Counted from the first letter of the stretch, positions 16,976 to 24,039 are shown. The stretch: 33,616 bases of DNA from Bacteroidales bacterium (GCA_017616895.1 JAFZXE010000025.1:1-33616); one strand, 5' to 3'. Numbers and translations: made by a program. Notes: generated from the letters alone by a model not told the origin.

Positions 16976-17386
16976 TCAGCAATTCACAGGAGGCCCTCGC
17001 AGCTGTTCCGCCCTCACAAACCTCGACGGCAACAGCTCCTTGCGGTCATAATATTCAACCTGCCGACCACAGTCAATAAATTCCCACTGCCCGCTAACTG
17101 CTAACAACTGCCCGCTAACCGCTAACTGCTGACAACAGCCCGCTAAAAAAAACTTATCATCCTTAGTGCTTATCACCAGTTGCGACAGAAGGTCCTGCAG
17201 CTTGCAGCATCCGTCGTGGTGGTCGCAGTCGTGGTTATGGTGGTCGTGGGGGCAACTCAGTTCGTTCTCGAACACCAGACCTCCGTCGCTGCAGTCGTGA
17301 TGATGATGGGGCACCACCGAGTGCAGCACGATGATGAAGCAAGCCATAGCCATCATCGTCGCCGCCGCAAAGTTCCTATGTCCCAT
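16976..17386 (-). CDS. Small His/Cys-rich membrane-anchored protein, probably metal-related
   Basis: A protein of about 136 residues, not matched with certainty to a named family; it resembles the small uncharacterised proteins in front of Bacteroidota metal-efflux operons. The start is placed at 17386 or 17395, because a -7 box at 17405-17412 makes the more upstream ATG (17434) unlikely. It has one N-terminal hydrophobic segment (about 7-25), a metal-binding-like region (PHHHHDCSDG, CPHDHHNHDCDHHDGCC) and a C-terminal part with an in-frame 21-residue insert made of nine 7-bp repeats (LAVSGQLLAVSGQ). Being first in the operon, it may bind or sense metal in the periplasm. Confidence 0.6.
   Translation of the reverse strand: MGHRNFAAATMMAMACFIIVLHSVVPHHHHDCSDGGLVFENELSCPHDHHNHDCDHHDGCCKLQDLLSQLVISTKDDKFFLAGCCQQLAVSGQLLAVSGQWEFIDCGRQVEYYDRKELLPSRFVRAEQLRGPPVNC
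17085..17147. repeat. Nine-unit heptamer array inside the His-rich gene
   Basis: Nine exact-register units: cactgcc, cgctaac, tgctaac, aactgcc, cgctaac, cgctaac, tgctgac, aacagcc, cgctaaa. The length is 63 bp, a multiple of 3, so the frame is kept, and it encodes LAVSGQLLAVSGQ and flanks. Confidence 0.85.
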
Positions 17387-17404
17387 CCCAATCATTTCCG
17401 CCTG

Positions 17405-17412
17405 CAAAGATA
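17405..17412 (-). promoter_or_regulatory. Promoter -7 box of the metal-efflux operon
   Basis: On the minus strand TATCTTTG matches TAnnTTTG and lies about 10-20 bp before the likely start of the His-rich gene. The leader would be very short. Confidence 0.55.
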
Positions 17413-17580
17413 CAAACTTATTGCAAAACAACACAATTTAGAACAATAAAACAAACCCCATACGCCTTGGTAGCCGTATTTGACCTATATGACTTACTGC
17501 CCCAGCAACCCCAGTCACCACCAGCATGCCGACTGCACACACCACAACCAACAAAGGCATATACAAACCATAGAGCCGCC

Positions 17581-17699
17581 TAGGAGTTATGTAGGAGAAA
17601 CCTAGGAGGGGTATAGGAGGGGTAACGAAGGGGTATAGGAGGGGTAACGGCCTATATACGGAGTTGATACGGCTTTGATACGGAGTTAATACGGAGGGG
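17581..17699. repeat. 11-bp tandem repeat array
   Basis: Units in order: taggagttatg, taggagaaacc, taggagggg (9 bp), tataggagggg, taacgaagggg, tataggagggg, taacggcctat, atacggagttg, atacggctttg, atacggagtta, atacggagggg. All but one are 11 bp. The period equals that of the array at 1-358, but the unit sequence differs. Confidence 0.85.
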
Positions 17700-17825
17700 A
17701 AGACACTTTATCACTGAACATCAATATGTTGCAGCGGCTAGTTCTGCAAAGTCGAATACACACGTCTGTGCAATATCCTGACAGACACTTTCTTGCATAT
17801 GTTCATAACAATCGGCTTCACACCA

Positions 17826-17833
17826 CAAATATA
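17826..17833 (-). promoter_or_regulatory. Candidate minus-strand promoter with no gene close by
   Basis: TATATTTG on the minus strand fits TAnnTTTG, with TTG plus an A-run 12 bp upstream, as at other promoters here. The next start codon is about 430 bp away, so it would make a long leader or a noncoding RNA that includes the 11-bp array. Confidence 0.35.
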
Positions 17834-17926
17834 CGAATACTTTTTCAATCCAACGAACACTTTCTTATAAATATTTCCTAAGAAAAGAAGTGCCAGATTC
17901 GGAAATCCGTCACAAAGAAGTAGCGC

Positions 17927-20416
17927 TTATTTCAAGAATCCATATTGGTAAACCTTCGGTTCAATATGGGCGGCGAGTTTGCGCATTGCTTGCTTCAAGG
18001 CATTATGCAGATTGGTGTATGTTTCATCCGTACTGTCAGAATTCATCTGCTCTTTTCCGCTCTTGGTAATTTTAGTTCCCTGAAAATATAGTCGAATGTC
18101 GTAGTAACTCGCGTTCGGATTGGCGTTTTCTTGACTGTGGTAGTATCTCCATAACTCACGTCCTGAATCCATAACAGCCTTTGCTTCCGATGATAAATAA
18201 TCAAGTGGACAAATTTCAACAGTTTTTCCCTGTTCTGACGGTTTGGAGAAAAGATCTGCAGCTTCAGTATTTTGAATGACAATATGCTTTTCATGCAAGT
18301 AGTCGCTCATAAAGTGGCTGGCGAAATTGTCTTGCGCACCAACCTCTTGTTCTGTAAAGGGAATCCAATAATTAACACCCAAAGAGCCACGGATATTATT
18401 GGAATTGGAAAAGACGGAAAAAATGAGGCAATCCGTCTGAAACTCCAAATCATGTTGCCAATTGTCATCTGGATAAAGGAACTGGTCTCGATCATTAAGC
18501 CAATTGGGTTCGACACAATGGCATACAGCAAGATACACAGATACTTCCCGTATATTCTTGTCTGTGACCCATGAACCACGTGGCGATTTCATTTGACACT
18601 TATCGTTCATTATGAAGTTATAATTCACATTAGACATATCATGCGAGCGACAAGACATATATCCAATTTTCTTTTCGTTATATTGATTTCGAGTTTCAAT
18701 AAGCCAGTCGTTTATTGACTTGGTTTCATCTAATGCCCATAACTTTTTTTGTTGAGTTTGAATTCCGTCATTGTTGTAAACATCAGATACCGTGTGTGTG
18801 AATATTTCGGGTTCGCTTAAATCCCATATAAAAAAGCCGATAGGAAACTTCCCTGTGACATTGTCAAAAGAGTTGGCTGACACTAAAAAGCTACGTTTCA
18901 GTCTTGCTTTAAATGCTTTTCGGAATTCTCGGAAGTTGGGTGCTTGCATTATTTTCAGCTTTGAAAATTCAGCAAGTATTGCACCTGGTATTTCGCAATA
19001 AATTCGAATAAAGAATTGAGCAAACAATTCTCTGCCTGCAATACCTATCACATTGAGATATTTACGATAAGTATGGTGTGATACAGCTACGTTTGTCTTT
19101 TGCTTCTCTTCTCCATCCGAATTGACAATTACACGTCGGTTACCCGCTTCTGCATATGGCGGGTTTATATACACAATGAGTCGTTTGCGTTTTTCAGGGT
19201 CATTAATGACAGTGCGAAGGCTTTCGGGCAGGTCTTTGAAATCGTCGTTGAGAAAGTCGAACTGAAATATATGTTTCTCCAGTAGGTTCAGCTCGCCATC
19301 TTCGGCACGCTTTTTCATTACCTGCACATCTCCGTGGTCGAGTGTGGAAGCCCAAACCCGATATGGTTCAGTGAGGCCAAATAGGAGATTTCCTGTACCT
19401 GCACAGCAATCCCACACATAATACTGCTGTTGCCAATCTTCGCCCAATTCATCGGCGATATAACGCTGCGAAAGTTCCACCCACTGCGGAGGAGTGAAAA
19501 ATGCTCCTTGATACTGTCGCAAATTATGAGGGATGAGCAGGTCTCGACGCTCAAGAATAATGTCGATAGCTTCTTGTCTTGGTGGACGCTTGTATTTATT
19601 CCAGAAAGCACGATAGGCCTTCATTCCATCGTTGAATGCACATTCGCTGAATAGCATCTTGCCACTCTGCATAATCTGCTCAAGTATCTTGTATTCATCG
19701 CCACGAAGCACAACAGCGAGGTCCGACCTCAGAGTGTAATCACCACGAGAAATTAGGTCGGCAAAGAAGAAATCAGCCACTCGGGTTGCAGGTATATCGT
19801 TCCAATCGACACCGATTGTTGGCTTCACCTCCTCAACCCAACGTTGAAAAACAAATAGGTAGTTATTTCTTGTTATTGCAACGCCATCAGTTTTACGACC
19901 GTCACGAAAGTTTTTTTTGATAAACTGGCGTAGCTCTTTTTCGTCCTTTTTGAGGTTAAATTTGGCGATATGCTCGCGCAAAGTATCCTCAACCATTGCC
20001 TTCAGCTGCTTGAACTCCTTGGTGTTGTGATTACTTGGAGTAACGTTCCAGTTGAAGTCGTTTTGGTATAATACGCTGACAATATGGTGAAACTCAACGA
20101 AAGCTATTTTCTCTGCATCGAAGGCACCCAGAAACGTCGGCGGCATGTGCTTCTCATGAATATGAGCCTTGCCTATTGTGAGGATAAGCTGAATAAACGA
20201 ATCGTTAATACTGTGAGACGAGCCTTTCTTGGCCTCCGCCCAAAGAAACCATTCTCGTTCAAAGAGTTCTTGTTGAGAAGGGTCATCACGACGCGATGTA
20301 ACGGCGAAGTCTATATCTCCAAGAATAGGTGTAGCGTCGTATGCCGAGAAAAATTGGTCGCGTAATGAGTTTTTTATTTCTTCTTCACGAATGGTGACGG
20401 TCTGATCCATAATCAC
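17927..20416 (-). CDS. Single-chain restriction enzyme and N6-adenine methyltransferase (type IIG-like)
   Basis: An 829-residue fused restriction-modification enzyme. The N-terminus has a PD-(D/E)xK-like nuclease core: GDIDFAV (Asp36) and WAEAKKG (Glu61, Lys63). A helical linker leads to an N6-adenine methyltransferase with QGAFFTPPQWV (303-313), SAM-binding motif I DCCAGTGN (336-343) and catalytic NPPY (418-421). The last ~350 residues should hold the target-recognition domain. Both activities in one chain, with no hsdS or hsdR beside it, fit type IIG. A RhuM-like gene lies upstream on the same strand. The gene has its own promoter and a structured ~290-nt leader. The DNA target cannot be read from sequence. 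Confidence 0.85.
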   Translation of the reverse strand: MIMDQTVTIREEEIKNSLRDQFFSAYDATPILGDIDFAVTSRRDDPSQQELFEREWFLWAEAKKGSSHSINDSFIQLILTIGKAHIHEKHMPPTFLGAFDAEKIAFVEFHHIVSVLYQNDFNWNVTPSNHNTKEFKQLKAMVEDTLREHIAKFNLKKDEKELRQFIKKNFRDGRKTDGVAITRNNYLFVFQRWVEEVKPTIGVDWNDIPATRVADFFFADLISRGDYTLRSDLAVVLRGDEYKILEQIMQSGKMLFSECAFNDGMKAYRAFWNKYKRPPRQEAIDIILERRDLLIPHNLRQYQGAFFTPPQWVELSQRYIADELGEDWQQQYYVWDCCAGTGNLLFGLTEPYRVWASTLDHGDVQVMKKRAEDGELNLLEKHIFQFDFLNDDFKDLPESLRTVINDPEKRKRLIVYINPPYAEAGNRRVIVNSDGEEKQKTNVAVSHHTYRKYLNVIGIAGRELFAQFFIRIYCEIPGAILAEFSKLKIMQAPNFREFRKAFKARLKRSFLVSANSFDNVTGKFPIGFFIWDLSEPEIFTHTVSDVYNNDGIQTQQKKLWALDETKSINDWLIETRNQYNEKKIGYMSCRSHDMSNVNYNFIMNDKCQMKSPRGSWVTDKNIREVSVYLAVCHCVEPNWLNDRDQFLYPDDNWQHDLEFQTDCLIFSVFSNSNNIRGSLGVNYWIPFTEQEVGAQDNFASHFMSDYLHEKHIVIQNTEAADLFSKPSEQGKTVEICPLDYLSSEAKAVMDSGRELWRYYHSQENANPNASYYDIRLYFQGTKITKSGKEQMNSDSTDETYTNLHNALKQAMRKLAAHIEPKVYQYGFLK

Positions 20417-20500
20417 TAAGTATTACAACAGTTTTGTTATGTTTGTGATTATGCCCCTCTTTGTAATAGACATAAAAGAAATCCGTGAGACCTTTTTGTC

Positions 20501-20606
20501 TAAACGGAGGCTCGCCAAAGCCTGTACTACAACAAGAAAGCCCACGGATACCGTGAGCGTTTCACTTTCTCTTGTAGTACATTTGAAATTTGGCGATTTC
20601 CGTTTA
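20501..20606 (-). promoter_or_regulatory. Long imperfect hairpin in the restriction-gene leader
   Basis: Nested pairing arms: taaacgga (20501-20508) with tccgttta (20599-20606); cgccaaa (20513-20519) with tttggcg (20589-20595); tgtactac (20523-20530) with gtagtaca (20574-20581); gaaag (20536-20540) with ctttc (20565-20569); cacgg with ccgtg around 20549. The whole 106-bp element folds on itself. It lies downstream of the promoter and 85 bp before the start codon. It could be a regulatory RNA structure or a mobile-element remnant. Confidence 0.7.
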
Positions 20607-20610
20607 CAAA

Positions 20611-20717
20611 GAAAAGCAAAAACGCTTCTAAATTATTTAATTATCGTTATTTATCTATCTCTATCGTTATGATTTTGGTTAATAATTATCGGTTTGTTTT
20701 CACTTTGCAAAGATACA
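20611..20717. repeat. Promoter-leader direct repeat, copy 1 (restriction gene)
   Basis: About 105 bp nearly identical to 21621-21728 (some five or six differences). Its right end contains the minus-strand -7 box, so it forms the first part of the transcript of the restriction gene. Confidence 0.85.
20708..20715 (-). promoter_or_regulatory. Restriction-gene promoter, -7 box
   Basis: Minus-strand TATCTTTG, a perfect TAnnTTTG match, followed by the shared leader. It lies 20 bp beyond the stop codon of the RhuM-like gene, so the restriction gene can be transcribed on its own. Confidence 0.6.
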
Positions 20718-20734
20718 GCTAATAATTGTCTCAT

Positions 20735-21562
20735 CTACATATTATCCAGCAACTCTTTCGTTTTCATTTCCATCTTGGAGAAGGCGAACCACTTCTTGCC
20801 GAGGTCCTTCAATGAGGCTCCGATATGATAGACGGTGTTGTCGATGCATAGGAAGCGGTCGTGGACCTTGTCGAAGGGCTTTACTTCGATGGGTTGGTAC
20901 TGGGCGTTGTGCTTTGCAAGGTCGAGCGAGAGCTGCTGCTTTATCTTTTGCGTATAGATGGTGGCAGAAACTCGCTCGCCTCGTTTGTCGAGCATCGACA
21001 GCACGGTGTCGTCCACATAGTTGTCGAACAGCACGATGCTTTTCTTCGCCGAGCGTATAAGGTCGGATACGAAGGTGTAGGCGTCGAAAATCTGCCCGTC
21101 GAAAAAGATGCCCTCCACCGGAGGCAACGAGGTGCGCACAAAGAAGTCGATCTTTTGGTCATGTTCTTCTATTTTACGCTCTATGCTGATCAAACGCTGA
21201 TTGATGGCATAACCGCGCAAAAGATAATCTTTCAATACGACATTTGCCCACTTTCGAAACTGAACACCTCGCTGAGATTTTACCCTATAGCCAACAGAGA
21301 TTATGACATCAAGATTATAATATTCGACTTGATAGGTTTTGCCATCTGCGGCAGTTGTCGCAAATTTTGCGACAACTGGAGTGCACTCCAGTTCTTCTGT
21401 AAGTGCATTTGCAATATGCTTGCCAATGGTTTTCACATCACGTTGGAACAGAGAGGCCATTTGTTGACGATTCAGCCACACGGTTTCCTCATTCAAACGC
21501 ACTTCTAACTTGACATTGTCATCAGGTTGGTAAAGAATTATTTCGCCCTTTTCTTGGTTCAT
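20735..21562 (-). CDS. RhuM-like protein fused to a PLD-like domain
   Basis: A 275-residue protein. Residues 1-120 match the RhuM ('virulence RhuM') family: EVRLNEETVWLNRQQMASLFQRDVKTI, then FATTAADGKTYQVEYYNLDVIISVGYRVKSQRGVQFRKWAN. A short coiled segment (about 122-145) leads to a C-terminal PLD-like domain (FDAYTFVSDLIRSAKKSIVLFDNYVD, then HDRFLCIDNTVYHIGASLKDLGKKWFAF). The HxKx4D motif of phospholipase D nucleases appears as H234-x-R236-x4-D241, so catalysis is doubtful. RhuM genes often sit in restriction-modification loci; their role is not known. A control or accessory part for the adjacent restriction enzyme is inference. Confidence 0.82.
   Translation of the reverse strand: MNQEKGEIILYQPDDNVKLEVRLNEETVWLNRQQMASLFQRDVKTIGKHIANALTEELECTPVVAKFATTAADGKTYQVEYYNLDVIISVGYRVKSQRGVQFRKWANVVLKDYLLRGYAINQRLISIERKIEEHDQKIDFFVRTSLPPVEGIFFDGQIFDAYTFVSDLIRSAKKSIVLFDNYVDDTVLSMLDKRGERVSATIYTQKIKQQLSLDLAKHNAQYQPIEVKPFDKVHDRFLCIDNTVYHIGASLKDLGKKWFAFSKMEMKTKELLDNM
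21352..21393. repeat. Two overlapping palindromes inside rhuM
   Basis: The first is a 27-bp palindrome (13-bp arms, cagttgtcgcaaa, one central base) at 21352-21378. The second is a perfect 20-bp palindrome (aactggagtg/cactccagtt) at 21374-21393. They share five bases. They encode residues about 57-70 (ELECTPVVAKFATT), of which the VVAKFATT part looks family-conserved. Confidence 0.85.
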
Positions 21563-21590
21563 TTAATATGCTGTTATTATTTTCATTACA

Positions 21591-21615
21591 AGTTGTCGCA
21601 AATTTTGCGACAACT
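21591..21615. promoter_or_regulatory. 25-bp palindrome upstream of rhuM (candidate operator)
   Basis: Perfect 12-bp arms (agttgtcgcaaa / tttgcgacaact) around one base, 28 bp before the rhuM start codon and about 100 bp after its promoter. The 25 bp, and one more base on the right, are identical to the palindrome inside rhuM. It may be an operator for self-control or an RNA hairpin near the ribosome site. Confidence 0.6.
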
Positions 21616-21620
21616 GAAAT

Positions 21621-21728
21621 GAGAAAGCAAAAACTCTTCTAAATCATTTAATTATCGTTGTTTATCTATCGCTATCGTTATGATTTTGGTTAATAATTAT
21701 CGGTTTGTTTTCACTTTGCAAAGATACA
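21621..21728. repeat. Promoter-leader direct repeat, copy 2 (rhuM)
   Basis: Second copy of the ~105-bp element at 20611-20717. It ends at the same point, just past the -7 box, and is followed 6 bp downstream (in transcription sense) by the 25-bp palindrome. Confidence 0.85.
21719..21726 (-). promoter_or_regulatory. rhuM promoter, -7 box
   Basis: Minus-strand TATCTTTG. The sequence upstream of it differs from that at the restriction gene, so the two promoters share the -7 box and leader but not the -33 region. Confidence 0.6.
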
Positions 21729-21864
21729 AAAATATTGAAAACAAGCAAAATCAGTGGTTGACTCTCAACGGGGGATGAGTATATTTTGAACTGTAACAAC
21801 TGTAAATGTAACGCAAGTCAATCAAACGATTGTTTGTAAAGTATAATTTGTCAAAGTTTCTGAG

Positions 21865-21872
21865 TATCTTTG
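21865..21872 (+). promoter_or_regulatory. bcp promoter, -7 box
   Basis: TATCTTTG followed by CA, 20 bp before the ATG at 21893. It rules out the upstream ATG at 21830 as the start. Confidence 0.6.
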
Positions 21873-21892
21873 CATCACAAATCCACTCAACT

Positions 21893-22339
21893 ATGTTACA
21901 AAAAGGTACAAAAGCCCCTTATTTTGAGGGCGTTGATGAAAACGAGAACCCCGTCAAACTTACCGATTTCGCCGGCAAGAAACTCGTCCTTTACTTCTAT
22001 CCCAAGGACAGCACTCCCGGATGCACCGCCGAGGCCTGCGACCTCCGCGACAACTACGAGCGCTTCATCGCCCTCGGCTATAGTGTACTCGGCGTAAGCC
22101 GCGACTCCGCCGCCTCTCACCGCCGTTTCATCGAGAAATACTCGCTCCCCTTCCACCTCATCGCCGACACCGACCTCACCATCCTCAAAGCCTACGAGGC
22201 CTGGGGCGAGAAGAAGAACTACGGCAAGGTCAGCATGGGCACCCTCCGCACCACCTACGTCATCGACGAACAGGGAATCATCATCGACGCCATCGGCAAG
22301 GTCGATACCAAGAACCACGCTGCGCAAATAATCAAATAA
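21893..22339 (+). CDS. bcp: Thioredoxin-dependent thiol peroxidase (bacterioferritin comigratory protein)
   Basis: A 148-residue peroxiredoxin of the BCP/PrxQ type that reduces hydrogen peroxide and organic hydroperoxides. The start is MLQKGTKAPYF at 21893, downstream of the promoter; an open frame continues 21 codons upstream but would precede the transcript. The active site is PKDSTPGCTAEACDLRD, with peroxidatic Cys in PGCT and the PrxQ resolving Cys five residues later. Typical motifs GYSVLGVSRDS and RTTYVIDEQG follow. It is 11 bp before the vanX-like gene and probably heads a bcp-vanX-CDF operon. Confidence 0.95.
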   Translation: MLQKGTKAPYFEGVDENENPVKLTDFAGKKLVLYFYPKDSTPGCTAEACDLRDNYERFIALGYSVLGVSRDSAASHRRFIEKYSLPFHLIADTDLTILKAYEAWGEKKNYGKVSMGTLRTTYVIDEQGIIIDAIGKVDTKNHAAQIIK

Positions 22340-22350
22340 AGTACAATCCC

Positions 22351-23124
22351 GTGAAAACAAAAGTCCTTTTTGCAGCGTTTCTCTGCTGCCTCTTCTTATC
22401 ATGCAAGCAAAAGCCGACCGAGGCCGTCGTATGCGACTCTGCCGTTCAGCAGGACATAACCCTTTCGTCATCCGACTTCGTCAACGTCAGCGATGTGGTG
22501 CCCGACGCCCTTTTGGAAATCCGCTACTACAGCGCCTATAATTTCGTGGGAGCCCGTGTTGACGGCTACGAGCAGCCTAACGCCCTTATGACCCGCCAGT
22601 CGGCCGACAGCCTCCGTGCGGTTGCTGACGAACTCCGAGCCAAAGGCTATGCCATAAAGGTTTACGACGCCTACCGTCCTCAGATGGCCGTTGACCACTT
22701 CGTCCGCTGGGGCGAGGACATCGCCGACACCGCCATGCGTCACGTCTTCTATCCTAACGTTGACAAAAGCCGTCTTTTTGACCTTGATTATATCGCCCGC
22801 AAGAGCAGCCACACCCGCGGCTCGACGGTTGACCTCACCCTCTTCGACATCGCCTCGGGCAAGGAACTCGACATGGGCGGCCCCTTCGACTGGTTCGGCC
22901 GCGAGAGCCATCCCGACTGCGGTGGCCGCTATATCGATAAGGTTCGTATCGAATATCTCCCCAACGACACCATCTCACGTGAACAATTCAACAACCGCAT
23001 GCTGCTTCGCGAGGCTATGATGAACCACGGTTTCAAGCCCTACGAGTGCGAATGGTGGCACTTCACCCTGAAGGACGAACCCTATCCCGACACCTACTTC
23101 AACTTCCCCGTGAAAGAGTTGTAG
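22351..23124 (+). CDS. D-Ala-D-Ala dipeptidase (M15D, VanX/DdpX-like) lipoprotein
   Basis: A 257-residue zinc dipeptidase that starts at GTG. The signal peptide carries a lipobox ending LFLSC (Cys18), so the enzyme should be anchored at the cell envelope. Family residues are present: DAYRP (Arg109), SSHTRGSTVDL with zinc ligands His154 and Asp161, and EWWH with Glu234 and His237. It would split D-Ala-D-Ala released during peptidoglycan turnover. In vancomycin-resistance clusters VanX works with VanH and VanA; neither is here, so a wall-recycling role is more likely than resistance. Confidence 0.9.
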   Translation: MKTKVLFAAFLCCLFLSCKQKPTEAVVCDSAVQQDITLSSSDFVNVSDVVPDALLEIRYYSAYNFVGARVDGYEQPNALMTRQSADSLRAVADELRAKGYAIKVYDAYRPQMAVDHFVRWGEDIADTAMRHVFYPNVDKSRLFDLDYIARKSSHTRGSTVDLTLFDIASGKELDMGGPFDWFGRESHPDCGGRYIDKVRIEYLPNDTISREQFNNRMLLREAMMNHGFKPYECEWWHFTLKDEPYPDTYFNFPVKEL

Positions 23125-23142
23125 CACACCATTAATAATACT

Positions 23143-24027
23143 ATGGATAGGGAACGCGAGATATATAAAGTTACTTTAGTGGGCAGCATAGTCAACGTGC
23201 TGCTCACCGTCTTTAAGTTCGTTGCTGGCATATTGGGTCACAGCGCCGCTATGACCGCCGATGCCGTTCATTCTCTCTCCGATTTGCTTACCGACGCTGT
23301 GGTCATTGTCTTCGTCCGCATAAGCTCCAAACCAGAGGACTGCGGCCACGACTACGGTCACGGCAAATACGAAACCCTCGCCACCGCCATAATCGGTTTC
23401 CTGCTGGCTGCGGTGGCTATCGGAATTGGCTACAACGCCGTGTCCGCCATTATCCTATGGCTGCATGGCGAATCCCTTCCCGCTCCTGGTATGTTGGCTC
23501 TTTGGGCGGCTATTCTATCCATTGTGGCAAAAGAGGTTGTGTATCAATATACCGTCCGTAAGGCTCGCAAGCTCAACTCCCCTGTGGTGGAGGCCAACGC
23601 CTGGCACCATCGCAGCGACGCGCTCTCGTCATTGGGCACCCTTGTGGGCATCGGCGGCGCCATACTGCTCGGCAACCGATGGACCATTCTCGACCCGCTG
23701 GCTTCGCTGGTTGTCACTTTCTTCATTCTCCGTGTTGCCTATAAACTTCTGAAACAGGGCTTCAGCGAGTTGCTTGAAGCCTCGTTGCCCGACGATGTCG
23801 AAAACGAGATTCTCTCCATCGTGACCGCTTTCCCCGATGTGTCAGACCCGCACCACCTGCGCACCCGTCGCATCGGCAGCCGCTATGCTATAGAGTTGCA
23901 TATCCGCATGGACGGCTCCCTGCCTCTCTCGGTAGCTCACGAGCGCACACGCGAAATCGAAGCCGCCCTGAAAGCCCGGTTCGGCGACTCGACGCATATC
24001 AACCTGCACGTCGAGCCTATCAAGTAA
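23143..24027 (+). CDS. Cation diffusion facilitator transporter
   Basis: A 294-residue inner-membrane CDF protein that exports divalent metal ions by proton exchange. The two metal-site HxxxD motifs are in transmembrane helices 2 and 5: DAVHSLSD (His43, Asp47) and HHRSD (His155, Asp159), with DYGHGKYE in between. About six membrane segments are followed by a cytoplasmic C-terminal domain (about 210-294). The pattern resembles Zn/Fe/Mn-type members; the ion cannot be fixed. It follows the dipeptidase by 18 bp. Confidence 0.93.
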   Translation: MDREREIYKVTLVGSIVNVLLTVFKFVAGILGHSAAMTADAVHSLSDLLTDAVVIVFVRISSKPEDCGHDYGHGKYETLATAIIGFLLAAVAIGIGYNAVSAIILWLHGESLPAPGMLALWAAILSIVAKEVVYQYTVRKARKLNSPVVEANAWHHRSDALSSLGTLVGIGGAILLGNRWTILDPLASLVVTFFILRVAYKLLKQGFSELLEASLPDDVENEILSIVTAFPDVSDPHHLRTRRIGSRYAIELHIRMDGSLPLSVAHERTREIEAALKARFGDSTHINLHVEPIK

Positions 24028-24039
24028 AAAGGATTGTCG

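Larger units (their letters stand above)
17435..17926. other. Gap between the efflux operon and the restriction gene
   Basis: No gene is supported in these ~490 bp. They hold an 11-bp array (17581-17699, listed separately) and a minus-strand -7-like box (17826-17833). The two flanking genes run in the same direction, so the 3' end of the restriction gene faces into this gap. Confidence 0.6.

Noticed and set aside
20439-20672. A 77-codon plus-strand open frame upstream of the restriction gene (candidate antitoxin or controller protein)
   Set aside because: It lies over the long hairpin and part of the duplicated leader, is antisense to the expected transcript, and has no helix-turn-helix or family features.
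22351-23124. Vancomycin-resistance cassette
   Set aside because: The dipeptidase is a lipoprotein between a peroxiredoxin and a metal transporter. No VanA/VanB ligase, VanH or VanRS is nearby.
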